Assembly (NCBI GenBank): GCA_035048495.1
Contig: CM068548.1
Coordinates: 16,047,464-16,111,463 of the forward strand
Direction of reading: 5' to 3'
Source of the DNA: Euptelea pleiosperma
Taxonomy: Eukaryota; Streptophyta; Magnoliopsida; Ranunculales; Eupteleaceae
Length of the DNA stretch: 64,000 bases
Part shown: one piece after another, positions 1 to 11,250 of the stretch
How the letters are laid out: each line of letters opens with the position of its first letter
Numbering within the stretch: position 1 is the stretch's first letter
The notes under the pieces: generated by a model
Told to the model about the DNA's origin: nothing
The model's database searches: none
The model's input: only the letters and a program-made list of their open reading frames with translations
Made by a program: the position numbers and the translations under genes

Positions 1-480
1 AAGGGCTTTCTAGTGAACTTTCTGTTTTAGTCTTGTTTTAGGGCCAAGTCACCCATGCTTGAAAGAGACCAAGGTTTAGAAATGGAACTAATGGAGGCTG
101 GAGTTCAAGCTGGTCCAAAAAATGGTTTGAGTACTCTATTGAATTTTTCAGTACTCAATTGAATTTCCTCTAGTTTTCAATAAAAATCTGAGTTAACTTT
201 GTTATGTTAAGTGGAGCCTGATGGTGCTAGAGTATATGAAGGCAAGACACTGCGGCCCGGCTATACCAATTTTTTTTGGGGAGGTCTTTTATCCTTAAGG
301 GCTTTTTGTACTTTTATATAGAGATACCTATTGGGGTTATATATACCTCGGTTGATCAGAGACGATCATTCATTGTATTGTGAGTGTTTCTTTTGCCTCG
401 GAGCATAGTGGAATCTGTGTCTGTGGATGTACCTCGATCTTGAGGGAACTGCATAAATCTGTGTTGTGTGTTTGCATTTT
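1..480. mobile_element. Probable copia-type LTR fragment
   Basis: No gene is visible here. The stretch has the layout of a plant LTR: an AT-rich body, a tttatata box near 314, then a GC-poorer R/U5-like tail in which phrases such as gtggatgtacctcgatcttg and gcataaatctgtgttg (about 422-465) resemble the ends of Ty1/copia LTRs. The left boundary lies outside the window or is lost, and no paired LTR or primer-binding site is seen. The assignment rests on recognising LTR-like composition. Confidence 0.4.
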
Positions 481-931
481 GTTGTTCATTGTTCTTTCTT
501 CCAACAAACTCCATTAAGATAAACCAGATCATGACAGAATTTAGTAGTGAAGTTTATCAGGTACTCCATCAGAGTTTTCAACCTCAAGTAGAAACTAAAG
601 CTTAAAAGAATAATCAAACTAAAGAATAAATGAGACAAGAATTTTAATAGCCATATAATAATATAACAGATGCATTTGAGATAAAAATGCAAGAGTTTCT
701 TACTACATCTTCTGTAGAAGAAGAAGGATTGCTCCAACCTCTCAAACAGAGAAGCCACACTTTCCTTCTATACAGTTCATTTAGAAGTTGAGCATGCGAA
801 CAACACTACAAACTTCCTAATATAAACACAAACCAATTGAAGAGCTCAATTGCTGATTTTTCTTCATCTTCATAAAGAATGAAAGAACGTTGGACTGAAT
901 AACTTCATCTACCTTCTGGTGTGTAATAACT

Positions 932-1828
932 TCAAGAATCTGAGGTTGTCTTTGAACTCTGACCTCTCACTCCTTCCCCTTGTTCAATGTCAACTGAATT
1001 AGGACTGCAGGGAATAACCCTTTTGTCCCTACTCAAAAGCCGCCTCAGTGACCTCAAACGCGTGGTCATCGGAGACTTCAATTCCTCTTCGGCAAACCTA
1101 CTTGCTGAAGGCGATAATGATGAGACGCCCTCGGTCAACCTCCGAGGTATTTCAATCACCAAAGTTCCATCTGGCCTACTAATTGGTGAAGAAGAACAAG
1201 AAGAAGATGGAGAAGGCCCTTCTTCCATACCAGAGCCTCTGGTGCTGACCTGAGTCTGATTGCCCCAAAACAAGACATTTGTTGGGAAATTTGGTGATTC
1301 AGTTGAATACCCAGTTGTCAAATTGTCATCGGATGACTGAATTTCTGGTAATTCCGGACTGGAATTGGTGGATTCAAGAGAAATCGGGTTTCTACAAAGC
1401 GGGCAGGTTGAATGGGATTGGAACCACATGTCAATGCACTCGACATGGAATCCGTGGTTGCATTTCGGGAGCATACGGGCTTTCTCCCCGTCGGAGAGCT
1501 CGCAAAGGCAGACTGCACATTCTAGGCCGTCCTTAAATTCATCAGGACGGAAGATCAGAACGGGGAGAGACCGAATGACTGAGGGATCAAGTCCTCGATG
1601 CATGGCAAGAACTGGGTCTTGGCTGGGAGCAAAGACGAAACGACGCCGCGTGGGCCCAGAAGGGAGGCTGCCATCAGCTCTGCGGCTCCAGAACCACTTG
1701 GCATAGAGATGAAGGAAGAGGACAAAGATGACAACCAAGAAGAGGACGATTATCGCCGCCACCATGATCTTGCCGCTTACTTCGACGGCTTCTGAGTTGT
1801 CTATGCGACTAGAACCGAAATCCCCCAT
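932..1828 (-). CDS. ATL-type RING-H2 E3 ubiquitin ligase, full length
   Basis: A single-exon 298-residue protein of the ATL family: membrane-anchored RING-H2 E3 ligases that pair with E2 enzymes and often act in defence and stress signalling. Visible parts in order: one N-terminal transmembrane segment (about residues 21-46), a basic linker (RRADGS...TRRRF), the ATL signature GLD at 79-81, then a RING-H2 domain with ligands C104, C107, C123, H125, H128, C131, C142 and C145 and the conserved W135. The tail is Ser/Pro-rich and ends with a basic segment (LRSLRRLLSRDKR) and an acidic end, like the ATL2/ATL3/ATL60 group. The single-exon structure is typical of ATLs. The start is the first ATG of the frame and gives the expected short extracytosolic N terminus. 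Four shortened relatives lie downstream in window coordinates on the same strand. Confidence 0.9.
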   Translation of the reverse strand: MGDFGSSRIDNSEAVEVSGKIMVAAIIVLFLVVIFVLFLHLYAKWFWSRRADGSLPSGPTRRRFVFAPSQDPVLAMHRGLDPSVIRSLPVLIFRPDEFKDGLECAVCLCELSDGEKARMLPKCNHGFHVECIDMWFQSHSTCPLCRNPISLESTNSSPELPEIQSSDDNLTTGYSTESPNFPTNVLFWGNQTQVSTRGSGMEEGPSPSSSCSSSPISRPDGTLVIEIPRRLTEGVSSLSPSASRFAEEELKSPMTTRLRSLRRLLSRDKRVIPCSPNSVDIEQGEGVRGQSSKTTSDS

Positions 1829-2300
1829 GGTTTCTGGGTTTTCTTCTCTCTTTCTCTCCCTCTTTCAAATGAAGCAAAACCCAGTTAAGATTCTCCAAAT
1901 TCAGTAGAACCCAGGAAGGATTTTGCCTCTTCTCAAAATTCAGCAAAACCCAGGTAGAAGTTTCTCTCTAATCTCTCAAAACTTCAAATTCCAGCAAAAC
2001 TCAGGTAGGATTTTGTCTCTCCTTCTCTGAATTCAGCAAAATCACCAAAACCCAGACAGGACTTCTCTCTAAACTCTCAAAACTCAGCAAGGACTACTTG
2101 GCAATTCACTTTATAATGTCTCCAAAATTCCAACAACCCAAATAGAAATTCTCTCTAAACTCTCAAAATTGAGCACACCCCACTTGGGATTTGCTCCCAA
2201 TCTCTCAAAATTCCAAAAAAATAATCAAAACCCAGTTGGGGATTTCGACTTTGCAGATGAAAAGAAGGAATAGAAATGAAAGAAAAAAAAAATGAAGTGG
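1829..2300 (-). repeat. 5' leader of the ATL gene built of degenerate ~45-60-bp repeats
   Basis: Immediately upstream of the ATG, the phrase attcagcaaaacccaggtag followed by a CT-rich stretch such as tctctctaatctctcaaaa recurs at least six times with drift (about 1869-2250). On the coding strand this reads as a purine-rich GAGAGA run followed by CCTGGGTTTTGCTGAAT. The same repeats precede all four shortened paralogues, so they belong to the ancestral gene leader. They are probably transcribed as 5' UTR. Confidence 0.6.
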
Positions 2301-3189
2301 GGAGAGAAGAGAGTGGTGTTTGTTCTTTATAGTGGGAAAACCAAAACCATATCCCAAATTTTCTCAAAAGCGTAACAAAACTAAGTTCAAAGAAGGAGGT
2401 AAGCGACGACGGTTCACTGATGGTGACGCAACACTGCGGCGGCCATGGACACGGTCCAAGACTTCAAACTTCATATTCAAACCCCTCCCATATTTCACTC
2501 CGTTCGGTCTCTTCTTTGTTGCTTCTATTTTGGCTTCCCTTTGACCCGTCCTATGGAGGAAATGTCAAATTACGAAAATGTCCAGTCTCTCGTACATAAA
2601 TAACTCTAATAATGCCTTTTATTTATCAAAATTTCTTTCTTTTCTTTTATTTAATAATAACTGATCTTCAGACACGTGTAATGCAAGTCATGGATACTTA
2701 TATTTTTATTTTAATAAATATTTATTAAAAAATTTAAGAATAAAATATCTTAATAATAACCTAGATGTTTCGCGTTAACGGATACGACCATTATAATAGC
2801 CGGTATTATCAGTCGCGTCTCAGTAAAAAAAAAAGGTCAAAATATCAATAAAATTTTATTATTTAAAAATAGAAAAATGAAATATTAAATAGCGGCCGTT
2901 ATAACAGATGCCCTTTTTTCAATTAAAAACATTATAACGGATACCCTTTTTTCAATTAAAAACATTAAGAAAGCGTTGATTTCGGTAAAGATGTCTCAGT
3001 AAACATTAGTCATTTTATCTTATCCCTATATATATATATATATATAGAGAGAGAAAACAATTCGTGGCACTCTTCGGGGTCTATTGACCTATAAATGAAT
3101 TACCCATCCCTTGATAGACTTACCCGAGCTTACCTGTTGCGTGTGTACGAGGGGGTTTGTACATGCCCAAGGGATTTTGTCTGGTGTCC
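2300..3189. other. AT-rich intergenic DNA, no gene
   Basis: No coding sequence is supported. It includes a short tandem duplication of a segment containing cccttttttcaattaaaaac (about 2893-2965) next to GGCCGTTATAAC sequence, probably debris of the hAT MITE family described below, and a short (TA)n tract at about 3028-3045. Confidence 0.5.
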
Positions 3190-3510
3190 AAGGGACAACC
3201 ATTTGCACAACAATTTTTGCATACCCACATGGAAGATGAATCAATAGCCGATTTTTGGTGAGGATGATCTCCTTAACATATAGATCACTCCTACAAAGAA
3301 TCAGTCCATTCTGAAATTTCTAATCCTATCAATTGTAGTTTTCAAGTTAAGGTAAAAACTAAAAATAGATGGTCCATAATTCTTCAACTTCTAAATCAGT
3401 CTACGAATGTTGTCGGAATGATTTGAATTTTTGTGAGGATGATCTCCTCACCATAGAGACCATCTTCGCCAAAAATCATCCAATTCCGACGAATTTTTGG
3501 TTGTGAAAAT
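3190..3510. repeat. Dispersed repeat, copy 1 (second copy 5288-5530)
   Basis: The segment around atggaagatgaatcaatagc, followed by tgaggatgatctcc and ataattcttcaactt, recurs in diverged form at 5288-5530. Each copy contains a weak internal inverted repeat (tgaggatgatctcct against atctcctcaccatag). It is probably a palindromic non-autonomous transposon of unknown type; target duplications were not found. Confidence 0.5.
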
Positions 3511-3952
3511 TGTTGCCTGCGAATCATAGGGCCGAGCTCTCAACCGTACGTCCCATTCATTGAGGTCAACCGTGAGTAGCACGACTCAAATAAAAATTCC
3601 AAGTTGGTGGGTATTTTGGTAAATTAAATGCAGAAATAGAGACGTTTCTTGGGGCTTAAGGTTTGAAGAGTCATGGAAGGTAATAACGGTAGGAATGTAG
3701 TGGCCACCATTATTATAACGCGGGAAACACTTGAATGCCCAACCAATGGTCGTGCATAGCATAAAATCATTCGCCTATCAAAATAAAATTAAATAAAATC
3801 ATTTGAAAAACTGATCCTGACCATCCAATCCATTGAACCTTTTTGTGTACACTTGCTCATTATTTTTATCAACAATAAGAAACTTATCAGGACCACGATT
3901 AGCAATAACTTTTTAGCCCATCCATGGGACCGTTTAGATTGAAGAGTATGAG

Positions 3953-4364
3953 CATGGTTTTAAAAACGGCCGTTTAAACGGTAACGCCCCAAGCCCGTTT
4001 CCATTAAAACCGTTTAAACACGTTTTATCGGTTTTGAAAAAAACGGTAGTTTTTTTTGTTTTAACAGCCGTTAAAATCGTTTAAACAGTTGTTTAATTCT
4101 GAAAAATTTTGTGAAAAAAACGGCTGTTAAATCTGTTTAGTTCCATTAAAATCCGTTTAATTTCTGTTAAAATCCGTTAAATTCTTTTTTTTTTTTTTTT
4201 TCAAATTTCAAAATTTGAATTTCAGGGTCATTTTTTTCCGTTAAAACCCATTAAAATCTGTTAAATTCTATTTTTTCCCATTTTTTTCTATTTTTGCCCC
4301 TGGCCGTTTTAACGGTAACGCCCCCAGTCCGTTTAACCGTTAAAACGGCCTCCTTTAAACCTTG
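3953..4364. mobile_element. hAT-type MITE (CAAGGTTTAAA family), 8-bp TSD
   Basis: A 412-bp foldback element beginning CATGGTTTTAAAAACGGCCG and ending CCTTTAAACCTTG. It is rich in GTTTAAACGGTAACGCC-like motifs and has a central A/T-rich hinge with caaatttcaaaatttgaatt. It is flanked by an exact 8-bp direct repeat AGTATGAG (3945-3952 and 4365-4372). The 8-bp duplication and the CA..TG ends indicate the hAT superfamily. There is no transposase ORF, so it is non-autonomous. Relatives are at 4412, 10506, 12583, 16784 and 32800. Confidence 0.85.
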
Positions 4365-4411
4365 AGTATGAGCACAAGATTAAACGAGTTTTTTTTTTTT
4401 GATATTTAGTT

Positions 4412-4595
4412 CAAGGTTTAAAAGGGGCCGTTACCCTTTTTCCGTTATAACGCTCAGGGGAAAAAACAGAAAATAACAGAAAAATGGCGCTCAAATTCAA
4501 AATTTCAAAAATGGAAGACAATGGAAATAACGGCCGTTATTTGCACAAAATTTTCCAGAAGTTACAACGGAAAATATGGGCTGTTTTTTTTAACC
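4412..4595. mobile_element. hAT-type MITE (CAAGGTTTAAA family), short copy, 8-bp TSD
   Basis: A 184-bp internally deleted copy starting CAAGGTTTAAAAGGGGCCGT. It is flanked by exact ATTTAGTT repeats (4404-4411 and 4596-4603). Its right end stops at TTTTTTTAACC, three bases short of the usual CCTTG. Confidence 0.75.
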
Positions 4596-4609
4596 ATTTA
4601 GTTCAAATC

Positions 4610-5700
4610 CCATCATTGATTGATTTTTATTTCCTAAAGGTTTGTGTAAAACTAAATCAATTTATGAGACAGGTAAGATCATAGTTAATAAATTCTTTAA
4701 TTATTCACGAATCGTATAAATTATTCCCAAACACAAACTGAACAAAATCCTTTTCAATGGTTTGGAACAATTCACGAATTTTTGAACATGATTGAATTAT
4801 TCTTGAATAATTCTTGAACTTTTCCGAATTATTCAACAATTATTCAGTTGATTGTCTAACATGATCTCTGTATATTCCCACCCCGTGGTATAAGAATTGG
4901 ACCTAAGAAACAGGGGTGGCCGTCTCTACCATAAGGCCATTAAGGTGGTCCGCCTTAGACCCCAGGTGAGAGAAGGCACCAACCCACTAACCACATGGAT
5001 GTTTAGTCCACCCCTTGTTGGATTTACAAACCAAAAATTAACCTGATTGGTTATCTCTAGTCATACATTTAAGTATTTTTTAAGATTGATTCTACCCATT
5101 TGATTCAAGCATATTTTTTGGGTTGCAAATCTAATGGTTAGAAATCATCAATCAAGCTGAGTTTTAGTGTGTTTATTCACCAATAGATGGGCTGAAATCC
5201 TGGCAGTCATTAGGCCCAAAAATTTATCTATGTAGGGCCGTGAGAGTCCGTGTAGCTGTACAAATCAGATGAACTAGCAACTTTTTTTTAGTAAAGGGTC
5301 GTGTTACCCATGGAAGATAAATCAATGGCTGATTTTCGGTGAGGATGTTCTAACCTCATCAAATGTGGATTTCAAGTTAACGATAAAAAATAGACGGTCT
5401 ATAATTCTTCAACTTGTGAACTAGGCTATGAATTTCAGAATGATTTGAATTTTTGTGCGGATGATCTCCTTCCTCACCGAAATTCATCCCATTCCTAAAC
5501 TTGGCCCCGCCAATTTTTTGTTGTGGAGTTTTGTGTCCCCGGATCCTGACCCTAACTACTAATGAATTTCCCCTCCAAATTCTATTCTTCGTTCTTATTA
5601 GCTGCTCATGTATTTTCCAATATATTTCTTTTTCTTCTGTTTGGTAAGCGTGGGGCTCAAGGCACTGACCGGGTTGTGTTCACATAAAAGAAATGGCAAA
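4610..5700. other. Intergenic DNA, no gene; second copy of the dispersed repeat at 5288-5530
   Basis: No coding potential is supported. About 4910-5280 contains diverged repeat-like text around ccgccttagaccccaggtga, and 5288-5530 is the partner of the repeat at 3190-3510. Confidence 0.45.
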
Positions 5701-5707
5701 TCGCAGT

Positions 5708-5809
5708 AAGTAAAACTTCGATGACAGGGCAGCAGATCATGGCACGTGGATTTTGTTCGGTACAAAATACAGTGCCGAGATCTGCTGCCCTGTCATCAAA
5801 GTTTTACTC
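5708..5809. mobile_element. Short foldback with GTAAAACTTCGATGACAGGG ends
   Basis: A near-perfect 98-100-bp palindrome. Arms of about 29 bases (one mismatch) begin GTAAAACTTCGATGACAGGG and end CAGCAGATC around a 40-bp centre. The ends match the GTAAAAC-terminated MITEs at 5855, 15164 and 63435. No clean target duplication is seen. Confidence 0.6.
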
Positions 5810-5854
5810 GATGGAGGGGAAGTGAGGTGGTCCAACAGGTAGCCTCTTTTCTCC

Positions 5855-6032
5855 CAGTAAAATTTCTGTCACAACAAAGTTGCAAATCACACAATCACAG
5901 CCAATGAGTTCTCGGCACTTACACTTCAAAGAAAAAGCACATTGGTACGCTGCAAACCACTTGTGTACGTGCCGTGAACTCATTTGCGTGTGATTGTGTG
6001 ATTTACAATTTGTTGTGATAGAAGTTTTACTC
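5855..6032. mobile_element. Mutator-type MITE (GAGTAAAAC family), 9-bp TSD
   Basis: A 178-bp palindromic element with about 65-bp arms: AGTAAAATTTCTGTCACAAC on the left against the complement of TTGTGATAGAAGTTTTACT on the right. It is flanked by an exact 9-bp repeat CTTTTCTCC (5846-5854 and 6033-6041). A 9-bp duplication points to Mutator-like transposase. A close relative lies at 63435-63615. Confidence 0.8.
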
Positions 6033-6332
6033 CTTTTCTCCCACTTGTCAACCGTGGTTCGAAGTCTCAGGATGGTGGCATCGATTCCCATCTATATCTG
6101 TCCGATCCAACATCGTCTCAGGGCGTCTCGAGAGAGCATCTCAGGCGAGACGAAAAGATCCAGGATTGAATGATTTTGGTTCTTAACACACTGGTAGCTG
6201 GATCGAACTAGAACCGATAGGATTTGGAATTGACACATGTTGTAGTGTTAATGTATCAAGTTTTTTTTTTCTTTTCTAAACACATATAAAAATTATATTA
6301 AAAATATAATCCCAATAACGATAGGTACCCGA

Positions 6333-6722
6333 TAGGGGTGTCAATGGGTCGGTTCCGGTTCAGTTCCTAATGTGGCCAAAATTGGAACAAATGGTTCAGG
6401 TCCGTAACGGTTCCAGTTCTCAAAGTGATAGATCTGGAACCGGAACCGGAACCGATATGTATTTCTTTCCGTTCAGTTCCGGGTATATTGAGTCCAATCC
6501 TGATATTATGAGAATTTTTACACTATATTTATATATTGGTTCTGGTTCTTATTGGTTCGGTTCTGGTCCTATCGGTTTCGGTTCCATATTATACTACCCA
6601 GAACCGGAATTATTATTTTCGATTGGGTTTTGGTTTCGGTTCCTTTTTAATCGGTTCCAAAAAATATGGAACCGGAACCGGTGTTTTCGGTTCTGATTAA
6701 ACGATTAAAATTGACACCCCTA
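6333..6722. mobile_element. hAT-type MITE with TAGGGGTGTCAA ends
   Basis: A 390-bp element from TAGGGGTGTCAATGGG to TTGACACCCCTA, filled with GGTTCCGGTTC / GAACCGGAACC repeats. The flanking octamers are GTACCCGA and GTACTCGA (one mismatch), consistent with an aged hAT duplication. A second right end of the same type (TTGACACCCCTAG) lies at about 6790-6803, so copies are nested. Diverged relatives occur near 29021, 48396, 58314 and 63204. Confidence 0.7.
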
Positions 6723-6803
6723 GTACTCGACAAGTAACCGGGTTTTATTTGTTCAGATACCGGTTGGTACCCAAACCGGAACCAACCGGTTGACACCCCT
6801 AGC

Positions 6804-7604
6804 TAGTTCCTACCGGCTACCACCTCAGCTGCGCTGCGGGGATAGGAGTCTATTGTCTCCTCCCAGAACACCGCGTCTCAAGAGAAATTTGTGGTGAAAC
6901 TGTTGTTTCTTACTCTGCTTTGACCAAAGAAAGATTGGAAAAGTTGTATTAGAAAATATTAAAGTCAACTTTTTTAATTTTGGGGAGCAGAATGATGAAA
7001 TGTGGAATGATATTTCATCATCTTGTTAGTAGTGGTGGTGACTGGTGACCATAGCAGCACGACGATGCGTGGAGTAGAGGGCATTGATTACCTTTTTGAC
7101 ATTTTGCGACTTGAGAGTAGGGTGGTGACGTGTGAACAACATATGTACAATTTTGGGGCTCTTTTGCCCCACATCGCTCCATCGTAGTCTTCTGCTTTAT
7201 ATCTTTTTTGACATTTTGCGTCTTGAAATATGCCTTTTACAGCGTAGGCCCCAATAATGCCACGTGGTATACTTTTAGAGATCAACGACTGTATGGATGA
7301 TTGTTCGGCCTGATTGGTAGTTTCTAACTGTTATACTTTATTCTTTTTATGGGTTGATTTTCAACCGTGGGATTCGGGCATTAGTTTTGGGTACTAAGAT
7401 CCAACGACTATAAATCATGAATTAGGTTGTTTTAATTTGTAGGTCCACCTAAATATGCGCCAAACATCCATACAATCATTAATCTCTAAAAGTGTGTCAC
7501 TGTGTCAGTTTTGGGTGCGACTTGCACGCCTACACTTTAAAAGGCCTATTTCAAAAACTTTATTGTTTGGAAGAGATTTTAGGCAATTCCAGGGGTGTTT
7601 GATG
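6804..7604. other. Intergenic DNA, no gene
   Basis: No gene is supported. About 7090-7480 is a diverged foldback: catttaggtgggaccacaa-like and acgactgtatggatg text resembles the long palindromic MITE families listed at 14750-16569, but the boundaries are unclear. Confidence 0.35.
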
Positions 7605-7968
7605 CAGTGTTTGAAAAATCGAAAACTCGAAAGTCTACTGAGTTGAGTTAACTCGAAGACTCGAACTCGACTCGAGTAATATACTAAAATTATATACATA
7701 TATTAATATTAATATTAATATATAAATATCATATTTTTATAACCATAATTTATAAGATTTGGTTGAGTTTGTGTTGACAAGGTGTTCCAAAAACTTAGGT
7801 GTGTCCATTATAAATCAACAGATTTGACGTGTTATTTTTTACAGAAAAATAACACACCAAACCTGTTGTTTATTCGATTCGAGTTTATCTCGAGTCAAAC
7901 TCGAATTTCAGCTGAGTCGAGTCAACTCGGCCGAGTTTCGAGTTGACTAGACGAGTTTTAAAACACTG
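7605..7968. mobile_element. hAT-type MITE with CAGTGTTT ends, 8-bp TSD
   Basis: A 364-bp element with inverted ends CAGTGTTTGAAAAATCGAAA and its counterpart CGAGTTTTAAAACACTG. Subterminal repeats of ACTCGA / TCGAGT are dense. It is flanked by exact 8-bp repeats GTTTGATG (7597-7604 and 7969-7976). There is no ORF. It is a different family from the CAAGGTTTAAA elements but has the same duplication length. Confidence 0.8.
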
Positions 7969-7976
7969 GTTTGATG

Positions 7977-8755
7977 TTATATATTATGGGTATAAAGTTG
8001 GCCCGTGACCCAACTTGGGCCAAACCCTTTATTTTTTGGCTCGTTGGTCGGCTCGGCCCTCTATGTACCCGAATCGAGCTTGGGCTTTGAGTTTCAGCCT
8101 ATGACACAACCCATTAAGAGGGTTTGGCGAGTCGAGTCGGGTTGCATGTTCCGTTTGCTCCGGTACATGGCTCGACCCATGAAATCTCCTCAACGGTCAG
8201 CCAAATCTTCCATTACCCACCCATTTTGAAATTTGTTAAAACTGTCTTCTCCCCTCCCCATTTTCAAACTTTTAGCTTAGGAGGTGTGGGTGCAAAAAAT
8301 TCGGGAAGTTGATGTCGATTATCCTAGAGATTCGCACACACATCAACAAAGAGATCCAACCATCAAGAAGGGGGGATTAGGGGGAGAGGCAAAGAAGAAG
8401 AGAAGCAATCTTTTTACGAGGTTCATCATCAGATTGAATACTGATCGACTACATCTTCAGACTCATCGGTGGAGGCAATTCATGTTTTTGTCCTAGATGA
8501 TCAGCCAATATCGCGGTTCATACTATTGCCAGTGAACTCTTCTATTCTACCTACTGATTGACTTCTGACATGTATTGACTTCTAACATGGATAACTGTAG
8601 CCTGACATGTATTGACTTCTAACATGGATAACTGTAGCCTATGGATGCTTTGATCCTACTTGATTTTGTTACTCTTTTATATATACCATGGTTTGATTTC
8701 AAAAAAAAAAGTTTTAATCGGTGTTTTTTAATTCCTAACGGTCCTATGTACTATA
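7977..8755. other. Intergenic DNA with a 37-bp tandem duplication
   Basis: No gene is supported. A 37-bp unit beginning CTGACATGTATTGACTTC is present twice back to back (8565-8601 and 8602-8639), a recent slippage-type duplication. Confidence 0.55.
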
Positions 8756-10392
8756 CTAGTGGGTGCCCTGTGCCATCGGCACTCCTTGACAAAGAATTTG
8801 CCAAAATTAGGTGAGTGGCGGAGATCCACCGTCCATTTGGGGGAGGATTGGATCTCGGCCCTTCTTTGTTGATGCTTATAAGAGGAGGTATCAGTAGGGA
8901 GACAACCAATGTGTTTTGTTATATAGAATAGTAAATGGCCCATACCCACGGCACTCTCCGACAAAAGTGTTTGCAAAAATTAGATGCGGTATAACGGACT
9001 GGGGTGTTACCGTTTTTTCCATTATAACGGTTGTTATAATGGATTGTAATGCATAGAAGGAGAAATAGGAAAATAACAGAATAACAAAAAATAACGGTGT
9101 TGAAATTTAAATTTTGAATAAATTGAGGTCAAATGATGTGGATTGAGTGGCTGAAATTTAACGGTCCACATTAGATCGATGGATTTGATCTCAACCACTC
9201 TTTATCTAACCGTCCACATTAGATGGATGGATAAGATAAGAGAATACAACTGAGTTGTCTTGATATGCGTGGGTAGCCCGTGCCCACGGCACTTTCCGAC
9301 AAAGTGTTTGTCAAAATCGGGTGGGAGTTAATCTCAGCCATCGATATGAAGCGTAGTGGATCTCAGCCACTCATTATTGAAGCCATCTATATAACAAAAC
9401 AGGACGGTTGTCTCCCCCTCTTCTCCGGCTTCATAAAGGATGGTCGAGATCTTATCACATCAAATAGACTGTGGACTACTATTTACCTACATATAAGGAA
9501 TGAAATGGGTTGGATTTACATATAGCCCAAGGGTCAGGCTCAGGAGCCCCACTTTTTATGCCTCGAGAAGGGTGTTACCGTTAAAACGGATTGAAACAGC
9601 CAGGGGCAAAAATTGAAAAAAAAAAGGATTTTAACGGATTTTAATGATTCTAACGGAAAAAAGTGGTGCTGAAATTCAAAATTTAAAATTTGAAAATTAA
9701 AAAAAAAATAGAATTTAACGAAAATTTAATGGTTTTCTTATATCCCTCTTATCTTATATGGCTTCAATAATGAGTGGCTGAGATCCACTATGCTTCATAT
9801 CGATGGCTGAGATTAACTCCCACCCAATTTTGACAAACACTTTGTCGGAAAGTGCCGTGGGCACGAGCCACCCACGCATATATCAAGACAACTCAATTGT
9901 ATTCTCTTATCTTATCCATCCATCTAATGTGGACGGTTAGATAAAGACTGGTCGAGATCAAATCCATCGATCTAATGTGGACGGTTCGATTTCAGCCACT
10001 CAATCCGCCTCATTTGACCTCAATTTATTCAAAATTTAAATTTCAACACTGTTATTTTTTGTTATTTCTGTCATTTTTCCATTTCTCCCTCTATGCATTA
10101 CAATCCATTATAATGGAAAAACGGTAATGCCTCAGTCTGTTATACCGTTTGAGTGCTGAAGGCACCCAATTTTTGCAAACACTTTTGTCGGAGAGTGCCG
10201 TGGGCATGGTCCATTTACTATTCTATATAACAAAACACATTGGTTGTCTCCCTACTTATACCTCATCTTATAAGCATCAACAAAGAAGGGCCGAGATCTA
10301 ATCCTCCCCCAAATGGACAGTGGATCTTGCCACTCGACTGATTTTGGTAAATTCTTTGTCGAGGAGTGTTGAAGGCACGGGGCACCCACTAG
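8756..10392. mobile_element. Inverted composite of mini-Helitron-like units
   Basis: Both outer ends read as Helitron 3' termini pointing outward. On the minus strand at 8756-8759 it is CTAG followed by T, with GTGCC-GAT-GGCAC as a hairpin 10 bases before it. On the plus strand the same CTAG-T is at 10389-10392 with a decayed hairpin. The arms 8756-9390 and 9745-10392 are inverted copies of each other. Each contains two units of the text cggcactttccgacaaagtg ... gagatctcggccatcc ... ttttgttatatag, which is the unit also found at 48498. The centre (about 9574-9735) is a hAT-type foldback fragment. Part of 9395-9575 reappears inverted at 11000-11245. No Rep/helicase ORF exists. Confidence 0.55.
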
Positions 10393-10505
10393 TATAAGAT
10401 AAGAGGGGTATAAGAAAACCATTAAATTTTAGTTAAATTATATTTTCTTTTTTAATTTTCAATTTTTAAAATTTGAATTTCAGCACCACTTTTTTCCATT
10501 AAAAT

Positions 10506-10913
10506 CACGGTTTTAAAAATGGCCGTTTAAACGGTAACGCCCCAAGCCTGTTTCCGTTAAAACCGTTTAAACACGTTTTATCGGTTTTGAATAAAACAGC
10601 CGTTTTTTTATGTATTTATTTTAACGGCCGTTAAAATCGTTTAAACAGCCGTTTAATTCTGAAAATTTTTGTGAAAAAAAGGTTGTTAAATCTGTTTAAT
10701 TATGATAAATTCCATTTTTTTTTTTTTCAAATTTCAACATATGAATTTCAGCGCCATTTTTTTCCAATTTTTTTCTTTAAAATCCGTTTAATTCTATTTT
10801 TTTCCATTTTTTTTTCGATTTTTGCCCATGGCCGTTTCAATCCGTTTTAACAGTCGTTTAAACGGTAATGCCCCAGTCCGTTTAACTATTAAAACGGCCT
10901 CCTTTAAACCTTG
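10506..10913. mobile_element. hAT-type MITE (CAAGGTTTAAA family)
   Basis: A 408-bp copy starting CACGGTTTTAAAAATGGCCG and ending CCTTTAAACCTTG. The flanking octamers are ATTAAAAT and GTTAAAAT (seven of eight identical). It is closely similar to the copy at 3953 across the internal GTTTAAACGGTAACGCCCC motifs. Confidence 0.75.
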
Positions 10914-10919
10914 GTTAAA

Positions 10920-11250
10920 ATTATTAAAATATATATATATATATATATTATTTTTTTTTTGCCCTTGGCCGTTTCAATCCGTTTTAACTGTAACACCTAT
11001 CTCGAGGCATAAAAAGTGGGACTCCTGAGCCTGACCCTTGGGCTATATGTAAATCCAACCCATTTCATTCCTTATTTGTAGGTAAGTAGTAGGTGACCCG
11101 TGCCCACGGCATTCATCGACAAAGTGTTTGTCAAAATTGGGTGTGAGTTGCTGAGATCCACTGTCCATTTGGTGTGATAAGATCTCAGCCATCCTTTATG
11201 AAGCCGGATAAGAAGGGGAGACAACAGCCCTGTTTTATTATATAAATATA
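10920..11250. mobile_element. Partial inverted copy of the 9.4-9.6 kb segment, Helitron-like unit
   Basis: 11000-11090 is the inverted counterpart of about 9490-9577 (ctcgaggcataaaaagtggg). It runs into a Helitron-like unit at about 11094-11245 with gtaggtgacccgtgcccacg and the gagatccactgtccatttgg core. The terminal CTAG is mutated, and the far end reads ttttattatataaatata instead of gttatataga. Confidence 0.5.

Noticed and set aside
6370..6696. 108-codon plus frame rich in GSG and FGSG motifs
   Set aside because: It translates the GGTTCCGGTTC repeats of the hAT-type MITE at 6333-6722; the composition comes from the repeat.
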